Assembly: GCF_020379485.1 (NCBI RefSeq)
Contig: NC_063452.1
Location: 8,101,065 to 8,165,064 of the forward strand
Source of the DNA: Brassica napus
Taxonomy: Eukaryota; Streptophyta; Magnoliopsida; Brassicales; Brassicaceae
Reading direction: 5' to 3'
DNA: 64,000 nucleotides
The position numbers were made by a program, and so were the translations under genes. The notes under the pieces are model-generated. The model worked only from the letters and a program-made list of their open reading frames with translations. It was not told the origin of the DNA and made no database searches. Shown one piece after another: positions 54,901-64,000 of this stretch (positions are counted from its first letter, which is position 1; each line of letters begins with the position of its first letter).

Positions 54901-56379
54901 AGACTTCTGTTTGAGCTAGGTGAGTACAAAGCATCTTCAATCTCAAGATGTGTACCTTTTGGCAATAAGATATTGGCGTGGCCATAGCCTTCAATTAAGC
55001 TAGCCGTGCCAGCTATAGTGGTGATGTTAGCTACCTTATGTGTGAGATGTATGAAAAATCGTTTGTCTCTCAAAATGGTGTGGCTGGTGCCACTGTCCAC
55101 CACGATTGTATCCATTCCACTTTTCATTCTTCAAAAACAATAATCATAAAGTTAATGAACAATAATAAAATTTTCAGAGATGGTATCTTTAATGATCTAA
55201 TTCTTAGGCATATGAGAAATGAAAAAAAAAATTATTCATTCATAAGGATAAAGTTAAATCCAAAGCCAAACACTGATAAACAATCTTAAAGAACACCAAA
55301 TCCAGGGGAAAACAATAAAAAAAACGATATGGAATTTTAATTCCTTATTTCAGTATGTCTGAAGTTTCAAACTCCATGTGATCAACTTTGTCTGACTCGT
55401 GCTGGTGATCCTGGACGTCTTCCAAGTCATCATCATCATCACCATCATATCCCGGGTCTCGAACCATGTTAGCTTCCGGGTTTCTTTTTAAGCTCTCCAT
55501 GTAAAGCTCACACAAATGCTTAGGAGTTCGGCAATTCTTTGCCCAATGATTACCCATACCACATCTGTGGCATCGATCAGCTTTGATCTGTGGTTTAAAA
55601 GACACACTACGGCCTCGGCCACGACCACGGCTAAAGCCGGGTGTGGTACCGCGACCACGTCCTCGCCCGTGTGCTTTAAAAGAACCACGACCTCGTCCTT
55701 GACTTCTTCCACGGTTTGGACCGGGATGGTCATTGTGTTGGACAAGGTTACTCTCTTTCTTTGGCTCTATAGCCAGCTTAGAGATGTCGGGTAATGGAGC
55801 TGTACCAGGAGGTCTCATCTCACTGTTTTTCAATAACAGTTTGTTGTTAGCTTCAGCCAACAAGAGACATTCTATCAACTCAGTATATGTGGCGAAATTC
55901 CTCTCTCTGTACTGCTGTTGCAATACCATGTTGGTTTGAGGAAACGTGGAGAGAGTTTTATTAAGCATCTCTTCCTCTGTTACTTTTTCACCACATAACT
56001 TTAACAAGGACACAATTCTGAACAGGACTGAGTTGTACTCGTCTACTGATTTGTAGTCCAAGAACCTTATGTGTTTCCAATCATATTGAGCCTTTTGAAG
56101 CAACACCGTTTTTTGGTGGTCATATCTTCACTGTAAAGCGATCCAAAGGTCATATGGATATTCCATGGTCATGTACTGAGTTTTCAAGTTCTCTTGGAGA
56201 TGGTGGCGTATCATGTAGATAGCTCTATACTTGTCTTTGTCACTGGAATTGTTGTCTTTGGTGATTGTGTCACCAAGATCTTTTGATCGCAGCATGATCT
56301 TTGCATCAAGCGCCAATTCCAGGTAGTTGTCACCATTGCTTTTCAAAGCACTGAAATCAAGATTCGCAATCTTTGACAT
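51964..56379 (-). pseudogene. Copia gag-pol polyprotein, broken
   Basis: Gag starts at an ATG at 56379 (SKIANLDFSALKSNGDNYLE), hits an in-frame TGA at 56130-56128 and continues in the same frame to 55345, with RG-rich repeats and a CCHC knuckle CHRCGMGNHWAKNC near 55550. Protease (VVDSGTSHTI) and the integrase zinc region (LWHNRLGHPG, CEACSQGK) lie in 55127-54375. The integrase core continues in another frame, 54411-53884 (LDNASEFTSQAFNDYC, NGLAESFIKR). Further fragments at 53992-53765, 53677-53375 and 53366-53082 change frame or hit stops. 53124-51964 holds reverse transcriptase (YVDDLNILG, residues 153-156) and RNase H (ADAGYLSDPHYARSQTGYVF). It cannot make a full polyprotein. Confidence 0.9.
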
Positions 56380-57648
56380 CTGAAAAATATTTGTAGTTTA
56401 TCCCCATTAGTAAGAAAATAATCGGATCATTCACATACTCTTTCAGTCGGATACAAGCAATGCAAGTAAATAAAAATATATTTTTTTCAATGATCCAAAC
56501 GATTTCATGTATATGCAGGAAGGTAAAGTTAAACCTATACATCTAGGATAAAATTAAATCCATTGCATGAAATCTGATCAGTTTTATCAATTTTCGACAT
56601 GAAAGTAAACTAATCAGTATGAATGATCTATCCTAATCAGATGATTTCATGTGATATGCAGGAAGGTAAAGTTAAACCTATACAAAATCGAGATAAAGTT
56701 AAATCCATGCATGAAATCAGATTAGTATACATTTTCAAAAAAAAATGCAATCATTTCTTACTTTTATTTGTTTTCGATATTTATCAGATTAAATATAATG
56801 ATTTCATAATGCTAGTATATCAGTAATAATCCGAAATTTATTTATTTTCAGATAAATACTAGCAATTCCTATTCCTAGTAGGATTAGGAAAAAAAATAAA
56901 TCGATATTTTTCTGATAAATGCTGAAAATCCTATTTTTTTTTAAGATAAAGATATAAGGTTTTTAAAAAAATAGGAAAATCGAATTAAAATATATAATAT
57001 ATTGTTTTCAGACGGATTTATAAAAAACAATCGGATTTATCTTTAAAATTTCAGATTTATTTATAAGAAAAATCGGATTTATCTTAAAAATATTAAAAAA
57101 AAAAATTCAAATTTGAAACAGGTTCTAGTCGATTTCAACATATCAGAGAAAGACTTTAAACATTCAAGAACAAGTTTCTAATGCAAGCAAACAATCAGAT
57201 TAAGTTGATGCAGCAGTCGGATATGTAAAAAAATTGGTGTAATTGTCAACCTAAAAGGTTCTAGCAATTAACTCACATCAGGAAGATTAAAAAAAAATCA
57301 AACAAGCTTAAACAGGGTGAAACAAGACGAGATTTAAGTTTTGAAAATAGATTAGAGTTTTAGATTTTATTCTGCAAAGACATACGGCTAGATGTAGCTG
57401 TATGTATGGGGCTGAGGGTTTAAATCATTTTTGGTTTTGTTTTGAGTTTTCTGAAGATACCTGAACCTTTTGTGATGAGTTGAACGGTCTGTGAGGAGAG
57501 AGAGCTGCTGCTGGTTGCTGACAGAGAGGAAAGGAGGTGACTGGAAGAGCTTTAGGAGTCGCCGAAAAATAGCAAGAGATCGTTTGGTTTCTGATTTATG
57601 GGTGGTGGATTTTTGAAAGGGTTTAGAGACAAGTTCGTGCTGATAACG
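56380..57648 (-). other. Copia untranslated leader and primer-binding region
   Basis: 1.27 kb between the 5' LTR and gag with no coding signal. Directly after the LTR the minus strand reads CGTTATCAGCACGAACTTGT, the usual Copia primer-binding position. It contains two related pieces with CATGAAATC and GCAGGAAGGTAAAGTTAAAC (about 56510 and 56650), a direct repeat. Confidence 0.6.
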
Positions 57649-57917
57649 TGTTGTGAATGAAGAGGGGAACTTGTGTGTATTATTAGGTCGACCAATTGGT
57701 CTTTATATACATATGGTAATGACGGTCTAAGTACTGGATCGACATGAGATCGTACTTATCCTTAACTAGATAATGACTAGCAATACGTAAGATAAACACC
57801 AACTATAATGTAGATAAACACAAGAGTAGATAGGCGCCAGTATGATCCTGCGGATGGGCTTGGCCCGTCTTGCTACACGGGCTGATAAATGGGTCGATCA
57901 CTAAATGGTTTATAACA
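57649..57917 (-). repeat. 5' LTR of the Copia element
   Basis: 269 bp, five mismatches to the 3' LTR by manual comparison. Confidence 0.92.
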
Positions 57918-59298
57918 AATTGTTTAATGACTAAGCCTAAAATCATGGAGAACATGGCAAATAAGTAAATTCACTTCTCAAATAATAGTATAGATTGATT
58001 AGTCATCAATTTAAATTTATACAATTATTTTAATTTTATAGAATAGATAGAAATAAGAATTATGACAGAATTTCATACTATTATTTGAATTTTGTTTATT
58101 TGTCACTTTCTTTGATTTTAAAATTTATACTATTAACTGAATTTTATAAAATAAGTAAAAATAAGGATTATGATAGAATTCTAGATATTTTTCTCCATTG
58201 TTTTAGATAATTTTGTTTATTTATCATGTTTTATGATTTTAACTCATGAACATCAAATTAAATTTATACAATTATTAGAATTTTATAAAACAAATAGAAA
58301 TAAGAATTATGATAGAATTCTAAATATTTTGCTTGAACCAATCTTTAAAATCATATTTGTTATATGATATATAGCGTAATATGCATCAATTAATTTGTAA
58401 GAGCTTTTAATTAGTGAAAACTTTATCATATGTAAATACTATATAGTGTTCATAATTTAATTATTATTGATCAAAGCTTTAAGATTATCATAATTCTCTA
58501 ACAAATAATACCAATAACTAAGTTCGCATTGTATGTGCTGTTAGGTTAATTTCATATATTATAAGTATAACACGTATTGTATCCTTAGTACATGTATAAA
58601 TAATTAAATAAGTAGAAGTAAGAATTAGAACATAATTATAAAAATATATCTTCAAAATTATTTTATTTATTATATTATATTAAATATTATGTTTGAGGAA
58701 GTTTAAATAATATTTTAAATAGTTAATTTAAAGTTTGTTATATTAAACTACTATTATATATTCAGCTTACAAGATTTTCATATTTTGAAAACATAAATAT
58801 TTAGTAATAAAAAACAAAATTATCTATATCTCGAAGTTTACAAATTTTTCGTATTTTGAAAACATAAATATGTAGTTATAAAAAAATGAAATTATCTATA
58901 TCTCGAAGTTTCTTCAAATTATATGAATTCATAGATAAATTTTGACTAGAACCCTAACTTAATAATTAATATTTGGTAAAATTTTACAATAAATTTACAT
59001 TATACATCCAGGTAATATAATAGAATTTTTTAACCTTACTATTTTCTGAATTTGACATAAATATTGTATACAACTCATATTTAGTGGTTTTTCTTTTAAT
59101 TTTTTACTTTTTCATAATTATGTAATAAATTTTATGTTATTATTCATTTTTAACCAATTAAAAGTTTCGTATAGTTTTTTTATGTCTAATAAATTTAATT
59201 TGTTAAAATTATAATAAATTTTAAATACATACAATATTAATTTACCACGAAAAACATTTAAATTGTATCATTCCGCGATGTCGCGGGAAATCATCTAG

Positions 59299-59885
59299 TA
59301 AAATAATCAAGGAAAGATTAATATTATATATCACAAGACTATCGCAAAGACTACAAAATATAATACTGTATGTTGAAAGCCTTCTGCTTTCCTCCTATAT
59401 TTATTTAAAAAGTAAAATAAAGCAAAAGCAAGGATTGTTAAAAAAAGAGAAGTCATTCTAATCACTTTATAAATCTAGATGTTTGTTGATGGGTTGGGCA
59501 TGGTCCAAGACAGTAGAGATTAAAACAAAACCCCGGTAAATCGGTGACCCGGATCAACTTTAAAATTCGGTTGTAAAACATTAACCTATAATTAATGTGT
59601 TTTTAGTTGTTATTAAAATTTAATATTTCATAGTCAATGTTTGACTATTAATATTTCATTGATTTTCTATTTAATTCTATTTACTTAAGAAAGAATGTAA
59701 ACAAATATATTTTTGGATTTTATATATTATTTTTATTTTGACATATTTATAAAATCTGAGACTTTTGTTGTAAAAATAAACAAATACGATAACTTGAACA
59801 ATCAATCGTTTAGTTTTTATCAATTTCAAAATTTACATAATATTCACTTGTTTACTGTATATATAGTTAGATTTCTGTATATATA
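59299..59885. other. AT-rich spacer, no gene
   Basis: Nothing recognisable. A GC-richer scrap AACCCCGGTAAATCGGTGAC lies at about 59529. Confidence 0.4.
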
Positions 59886-59895
59886 GTTAGATTTC

Positions 59896-60130
59896 AGAAC
59901 CAGAAGAATGACCAGCTTTTGCAAGTTATTTAGAAGATATTAAAGTCCTGAAAGAAAGCTTTTTCCGATCAGAGATTGTCCATGTCCTAAGAACGCAAAA
60001 TACAAAGGCGGATAGCCTACCATGTAATGCCAGGAAGCAGCCGTCTTTCGTCGTTCACATGGATCAACATATTCTAGTTTGGTTAACAGAGTCTGTATGA
60101 GTCTGTTTATGCTGATGACAAAAAAAAAAA
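59896..60130 (+). mobile_element. 5'-truncated LINE 3' end with target duplication
   Basis: 235 bp encoding the end of an RNase H domain (FFRSEIVHVLRTQNTKADSL, HILVWLTESV), a stop, then GCTGATGAC and an A-tract of ten. A perfect 10-bp duplication GTTAGATTTC flanks it (59886-59895 and 60131-60140). Confidence 0.85.
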
Positions 60131-60140
60131 GTTAGATTTC

Positions 60141-60516
60141 TGTTTATTGTCTATTTTCTAGTTAATAAAAGAGAAAAGAGAATATATTATATGTAGAATT
60201 ACTTTTTAAGTATGTATAATGTAAATATTTGATTATATATATTTAATTTTTGAAAAATAGAAAACCTGGTTGAACCGGTCCAACCAGTGAACAGCTATAC
60301 CGAATTGGTGTTGGTCCGGTTTCAAAATATATATTTTTTTACTAAACTATCATTTCTGTCTTCCAATAGCAATAGAAAATTCATCTCATCTATATCTTTG
60401 AATTATACCAAAGATAATTGCTAGCCTCGCAAAAATTCTTAGGATGGTGAAGGAGCAAAATGATATTTGTTGTAGAAAAGCACCATTCTGGCCTAATGAC
60501 ATGTGATGATTGACAT
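60141..60516. other. AT-rich spacer, no gene
   Basis: Nothing recognisable. Confidence 0.4.
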
Positions 60517-61304
60517 GTTTACTCCTAGGGTGAACCTTTAAATTCAGCTCTTTTCTTATTACCAATCAAAATACCACATAGATTAATAATAAAATAGATT
60601 AATTTTATTTTAAAAAAATCTGAAATAATTGAAAAAGAATAATAACGTCAATTTTAATGATGCTAACGCCACTAACTAAACCCTAAACTTTAAATCTAAA
60701 CTCCAAATCCAAACCTAAATCCTAAACCCTAAACCCAAACCCTATATCCTAAACCCAAATCCTAAACCCTAAACCCAAACCGTAAACCATAAACTCAAAC
60801 TCTATATCCTAAACTCAAATCATAGACTCTAAACTCAAACCATATATCCAAACATAATCCCTACACCCTAAACCCAAATCGTAAACCCTGAACCTAAATC
60901 CTATATCCTAAAGGTTTGGGTTAATGTTGATGTTGTTTGTTTAGGGTTTAAGATTTGAGTTTAGAGTCTAGGTTTGGGTTTAGGATCTATGGTTTGAGTT
61001 TAAAGTCTAAGGTTTGAGTTTAGAGTTTACGGTTTGGGTTTAAGATATAGGGTTTGGGTTTAGGGTTAGAGTTTGGGTTTAGAATTTAGGGTTTAGGGTT
61101 TAGATTTAAGGTTTAGGGTTTAAAATTTAAGATTTAAGGTTTAGTTAGTGGCGTTAGCGTTATTAAAATGAGCGTCATTATTATTTTTCAATTATTTTAG
61201 ATTTTTCTTTTAAAAAAATAATATATTTTATTATTAATCTATGTGGCATTTTGATTGGTAATAAAAGGGCAGGTGAATTTAAAAGTTCACCTTAGTGTGA
61301 ACCT
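60517..61304. mobile_element. fold-back MITE with telomere-like core (copy B)
   Basis: Related to the element at 34006-34699. Ends TTTACTCCTAGGGTGAACC and, on the other strand, TAGGTTCACACTAAGGTGAA. Arms share CTAACGCCACTAACTAAACC against GGTTTAGTTAGTGGCGTTAG. The core runs from degenerate AAACCCTA repeats (about 60675-60910) into TTTAGGGTTTG repeats (about 60913-61145). Confidence 0.7.
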
Positions 61305-61915
61305 AAGTTTTGTTCTCGAAAGAACCGGTTCTATGGATTGGAATTTGAAAACCAAATTCCTTGCAACAAACACAAACAACCAAAACACTAAGATGACGCA
61401 TTACAGAAGCTGTTTGATTCTTTATTTTCACCGAGCATGCCCATGCCCATGCCTCTGCATACGGTAGAAGCCTGAGTGGTATTTCTGGTACCTAAGTCAA
61501 ACACAAGGATTCTATCAAGGATGGTATTTGGTTGGATGAACATAACGCAGTTCCCCTTCACACCAGGAACCTCCTTTGCCAAATAACAAAAATTCCAGTT
61601 AACCCCAAGAAACACTACTCGTTCCACTAAGTCACTAACCCGAACCCATCTCCTCTGGTTTTCCTCTTCGAGCCTAAAAATTCTGAACCACGTACGCACA
61701 TGTTCATCATGATCTTCCCCTGGTGAAAATCGCTGCACCAGCAAGACTTCATCATCTCCTGACACAACCAGTGCCTCCCAATAACATTCGTGGGCCTGCG
61801 TGACTGAGTGGATCTCGCTAACTTCTAATGACGGTTCGATAACAAAGACACGCCCCCTTCCACTCTTATCAACAACATAAAACCTGCCTTTGAATGAAAC
61901 CATTGTCTTGATATG

Positions 61916-63213
61916 GGCTCTGTTCGTTTGTACATCTGGAATATGTATTCAGATGGTTTATCTAGATGTCTTATCCAGATGCTCCATCTGGGTGTTGTTC
62001 GTTTTTTCATTTCGTCCATGCATCTAGATGAATCATCTGAATGCAACTATGTTGGTTTGCTTTTCATTTTTTAAGTTCCATCTACATCCAGGTGGACTTG
62101 TTAATAAAATGATTAAAATATAATTTTTTACGTTTCGGCGGAAAAATAGCATTTTTACGGTTTTTGAGGAAAAATGTGTTTTTGGCGAAAAAGTGCATTT
62201 TTGGCGAAAAAGTGCATTTTTGTGGTTTTGGCAGAAAAATATGTTTTTATGGGTTTGGCGGAAAAATACGTTTTTGCGGTTTGGACGGGAAAAGTGTGTT
62301 TTGCGGTTTTGGCGGAAAAAGTATTTTTGACGGGAAAAGTTTTTTTCCACGATTTTGGTGGGAAAAGTTTTTTCGCGATTTTGGCGGGAAAAGCATTTTT
62401 GCGGTTTCGACGGGAAAATAATTTTTTCTGGTTTTGGGTGGGAAAATACATTTTTCCGATTTTGGCGGGAAAATTCGTTTTTCCGGTTTTGGTGAGAAAA
62501 TGCGTTTTCCGGTTTTGGCGGAAAAATTTTGTTTTCCAGTTTTTGCGGGAAAATTGTGTTTTCCAGTTTTGGCGGGAAAATGCGTTTTTCCAGTTTTGGC
62601 GGAAAAATTATGTTTTCCGGTTTTGGCGAGAAAATTGTGTTTTTCCGGTTTTGGCGAGGAAATGCTTTTTGTGGTTTTGGCCGAAAAATGCTTTTTGGAG
62701 TTTGGCGGGAAAATGTGTATTTTGGTTTTTGATGGGAAAATGCGTTTTTTTTGTTTTGGCGGGAAAATGCGTTTTTCCGGTTTTGGCCAAAAAGTGTGGT
62801 TTTACCGGTTTTACCGAAAAGTGTGTTCTTATGGAAAATGCGTTTTACGTTTTTTGAGGAAAAACGCATTTTGCGGTTTTGGCGGAAAATTGTGTGTTTT
62901 CAGTTTTTGCGGAAAAATGTATTTTTTCGGTTCTGGCGAAAAAAATTATTTGCAAAAAAATAGAATTTCCGGTTTGAAAATAATATTTTGATTTTAAAAG
63001 GTTATTTTTGTCATTTATCATTTTGGACTGAACTAGATGCATCTGCATCAGATGCACCATCAAGACTCACCTTCATTTGGATGAGAATTTGAGTTGAGTT
63101 TTTAAAAATTCAGTTGGTTGATCCATCTGGATGTAGCATTATAATGCACAAAAAGAACATCGATTTGCAAATTCACCCAGATGATTCGTCTGGGTGAGCA
63201 AACGAACAGGGTC
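61916..63213. mobile_element. TIR DNA transposon carrying the E2F-like minisatellite
   Basis: The ends GGCTCTGTTCGTTTG and, on the opposite strand, GACCCTGTTCGTTTG form 15-bp terminal inverted repeats with two mismatches. The flanking ATG (61913-61915 and 63214-63216) is a 3-bp duplication: removing the element plus one ATG restores TTGATATGATCTAAAC, as in the paralogues. This suggests the PIF/Harbinger group, although ATG is not its usual TWA target. Subterminal CATCTGGATG-type repeats lie at both ends. No transposase. Confidence 0.75.
62120..62960. repeat. about 27-bp minisatellite rich in E2F-like sites
   Basis: Some 29 degenerate units, modal form TTTTTCCGGTTTTGGCGGGA plus AAATGCG, period about 27 bp. 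TTTGGCGGGAAA occurs exactly at about 62380, 62461, 62568, 62701 and 62755, with many one-base variants (TTTGGCGGAAA, TTTGGTGGGAAA). TTTCCCGCC on the other strand fits the E2F consensus TTTSSCGC/S. Long open frames on both strands here are products of the repeat. Confidence 0.85.
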
Positions 63214-63906
63214 ATGATCTAAACTGACCCTCGATTTTAATCCACCTCTCTTCACGGCTTCTATACATCATTAAAGTATCAACACTCCGGCTACCAATGT
63301 GAAATCTCCACCATCTTCACTATCAAGTGGAAGAAACGCAACTTTTTCTAAAAAATTCCGACGCATTGTTCTATAGCGCATCGTTGTTATAGCATTGAAG
63401 TTTATCTATATGAAAAAAAATTTACAACAAAAATCATCTCAAGCAAAACTGACAATGAAAAGATCAAATCGCACATCAAGGGTATAGTTAGAACAAACCA
63501 TGTAGTTATGACCCAAAGGGATGATTTGGGAGCTAAGAGTGTTGAGCACCTTTCCATATTCAGATGTGAAACCAAAACCTGGTAACGACCACACCGACTT
63601 ATGTTTGTCGGAGGTACTTTGGCTGATCCCTACAATCAAACAATCAGCATCAAAGGGAGTCTGGTATCTGAAGAGAAATTTTGGATTTTTTTTTAAGTAT
63701 GCAATGCTTATCGCCTTTAAACCAAGGGTTGCCACTGAAAATGGGGAGAAGGTAGTCAACGCCAAATCCGTGTTTATAACTCGGCCGAGGTACGGCCGAA
63801 CCCACAGGCTGCAGACAGAGCGGAGATGAACAGCCTCAAAACATGTCTCAAAACGACCGTTGATTAGTTCCAGCAAGTCTTTAGGGAGTAAAGACCAATC
63901 TACCAT

Positions 63907-64000
63907 GATTAGATACGCTATAGGAAAGAGCAATAATGCGAAGAGTTAGGATCTGTGGGAGATGAATATGAAGATGAAGAGCAGGTCTTTGTTTATATGC
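63907..64000 (-). promoter_or_regulatory. leader/promoter of the copy 4 pseudogene, running to the window edge
   Basis: On the minus strand GCATATAAACAAAGACCTGC (63999 downward) resembles the AACAAAGACTT block before copies 1 and 2. Too little sequence to define more. Confidence 0.45.

Larger units (their letters stand above)
51244..57917 (-). mobile_element. Ty1/Copia LTR retrotransposon, structurally complete but coding-defective
   Basis: Two 269-bp LTRs (51244-51512, 57649-57917) with TG...CA ends and a perfect 5-bp duplication AATTG (51239-51243 and 57918-57922). Sense is the minus strand. The LTRs differ at 5 positions by my count (about 1.9%), implying an insertion of the order of half to one million years at usual plant rates. 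The order gag, protease, integrase, reverse transcriptase, RNase H is that of Copia. The reading frame is broken repeatedly. Confidence 0.92.
48916..57994 (-). mobile_element. inner Helitron, opposite strand (about 2.4 kb without the Copia element)
   Basis: On the minus strand the 5' end is TCTATACTATTATTTGAGAA (from 57994), preceded by host A. The 3' end is ACGGACAAAACTTCTAG (CTAG at 48916-48919) followed by host T. The hairpin before it (CGCATGTACG) is degenerate. The 5' ends of the inner and outer Helitrons are related (TCTATA.T.TTATTTGA...TGAATTT), so a family member inserted into another. The interior is very AT-rich and has no replicase. Confidence 0.6.
48821..59298 (+). mobile_element. 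outer Helitron (about 1.4 kb without insertions)
   Basis: The 5' end TCTATAATTTTATTTGAAAA follows a host A (48820). The 3' end has a 6-bp stem CCGCGA-TG-TCGCGG (59273-59286), then CTAG (59295-59298) and a host T (59299). The opposite-strand Helitron at 48916-57994 splits it 95 bp from its 5' end. The host part at 57995 onward contains ATAATTTTGTTTATTTATCATG, like the sequence before the break. Non-autonomous; no Rep/helicase gene. Confidence 0.7.
61388..63906 (-). pseudogene. F-box/DUF295 pseudogene (copy 4) split by a transposon
   Basis: Exon 1 is 63906-63499 (MVDWSLLPKDLLELINGRFE). From about 63815 to 63690 it runs out of frame and then returns, through two compensating indels, one of them near an A-run (KKNPKFLF). 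The intron (63498-63406) keeps GTTTGT...ATAG borders. Exon 2 starts at 63405, is frameshifted near 63285 (the DLMMYRS motif is lost to a TAA), and is then cut by the DNA element at 61916-63213. The rest (61913-61388) stays open: MVSFKGRFYVVDKSGRGRVF, FRLEEENQRRWVRVSDL, YLAKEVPGVKGN. It has the same gene layout as copies 1 and 3 and is disabled in at least three ways. Confidence 0.88.

Noticed and set aside
62033..62869. Long open frames on both strands (up to 278 codons) with a 9-residue repeating peptide
   Set aside because: They arise from the 27-bp minisatellite in the transposon; period 27 keeps any stop-free frame open on both strands, and the units show indels that would break a real protein.

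Overview
The window is nuclear DNA of a Brassicaceae plant, most likely a Brassica. The evidence is a tRNA-Gln(CUG) gene, SKIP23-like F-box/DUF295 genes with one short intron, a KCS9-like wax/VLCFA gene, Tat-lineage Gypsy and Copia retrotransposons, Helitrons ending in hairpin-CTRR, Mutator-like elements with 9-bp target duplications, and a tandem array with an exact 176-bp period that looks like the Brassica centromeric satellite CentBr. No bacterial or organellar features are seen.

Host genes are sparse: tRNA-Gln (9812-9883), a decayed LRR receptor-kinase fragment (10137-10790, -), a KCS9-like pseudogene (25456-26991, +), and four F-box/DUF295 copies: 27437-28712 (-), 35212-36399 (+), 47450-48739 (-) and a pseudogene at 61388-63906 (-). 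The first and second copies are a head-to-head inverted duplication that includes the promoters. From memory of Arabidopsis, the order LRR-RLK, KCS9, DUF295 F-box matches the At2g16250-At2g16300 neighbourhood. The window then reads as a fractionated syntenic segment swollen by transposons.

Region by region: 0.9-2.9 kb, a Helitron end with a decayed RPA1-like OB-fold gene; 3.0-3.3 kb, a Stowaway MITE; 3.7-8.0 kb, a Mutator-like element packed with GTCGTC palindromes; 8.4-9.8 kb, paired AT-rich repeats; 10.9-24.9 kb, a retroposon-like unit split by an 11.3-kb Tat-type Gypsy element (12750-24059) with identical 502-bp LTRs, open gag-pro and pol, and a spliced antisense gene; 29-31.2 kb, a decayed Tat gag; 31.7-33.3 kb, a LINE interrupted by a MITE that itself holds LINE sequence; 34.0-34.7 kb and 60.5-61.3 kb, fold-back MITEs with telomere-like cores; 38.3-40.2 kb, a retroposed piece carrying a TIR element; 40.5-47.3 kb, a composite Mutator-like element holding the 176-bp satellite; 48.8-59.3 kb, a Helitron containing an oppositely oriented Helitron containing a Copia element; 61.9-63.2 kb, a DNA transposon with an E2F-site-rich minisatellite that split the fourth F-box copy.

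The most notable features are the Gypsy gag-pol junction, a TAG in the tobamovirus-type leaky context CAA TAG CAA TTA; the E2F-like minisatellite; and the centromere-type satellite held inside a Mutator-like composite. I found no clearly new multigene system. The interest lies in element architecture and in how the F-box genes changed.
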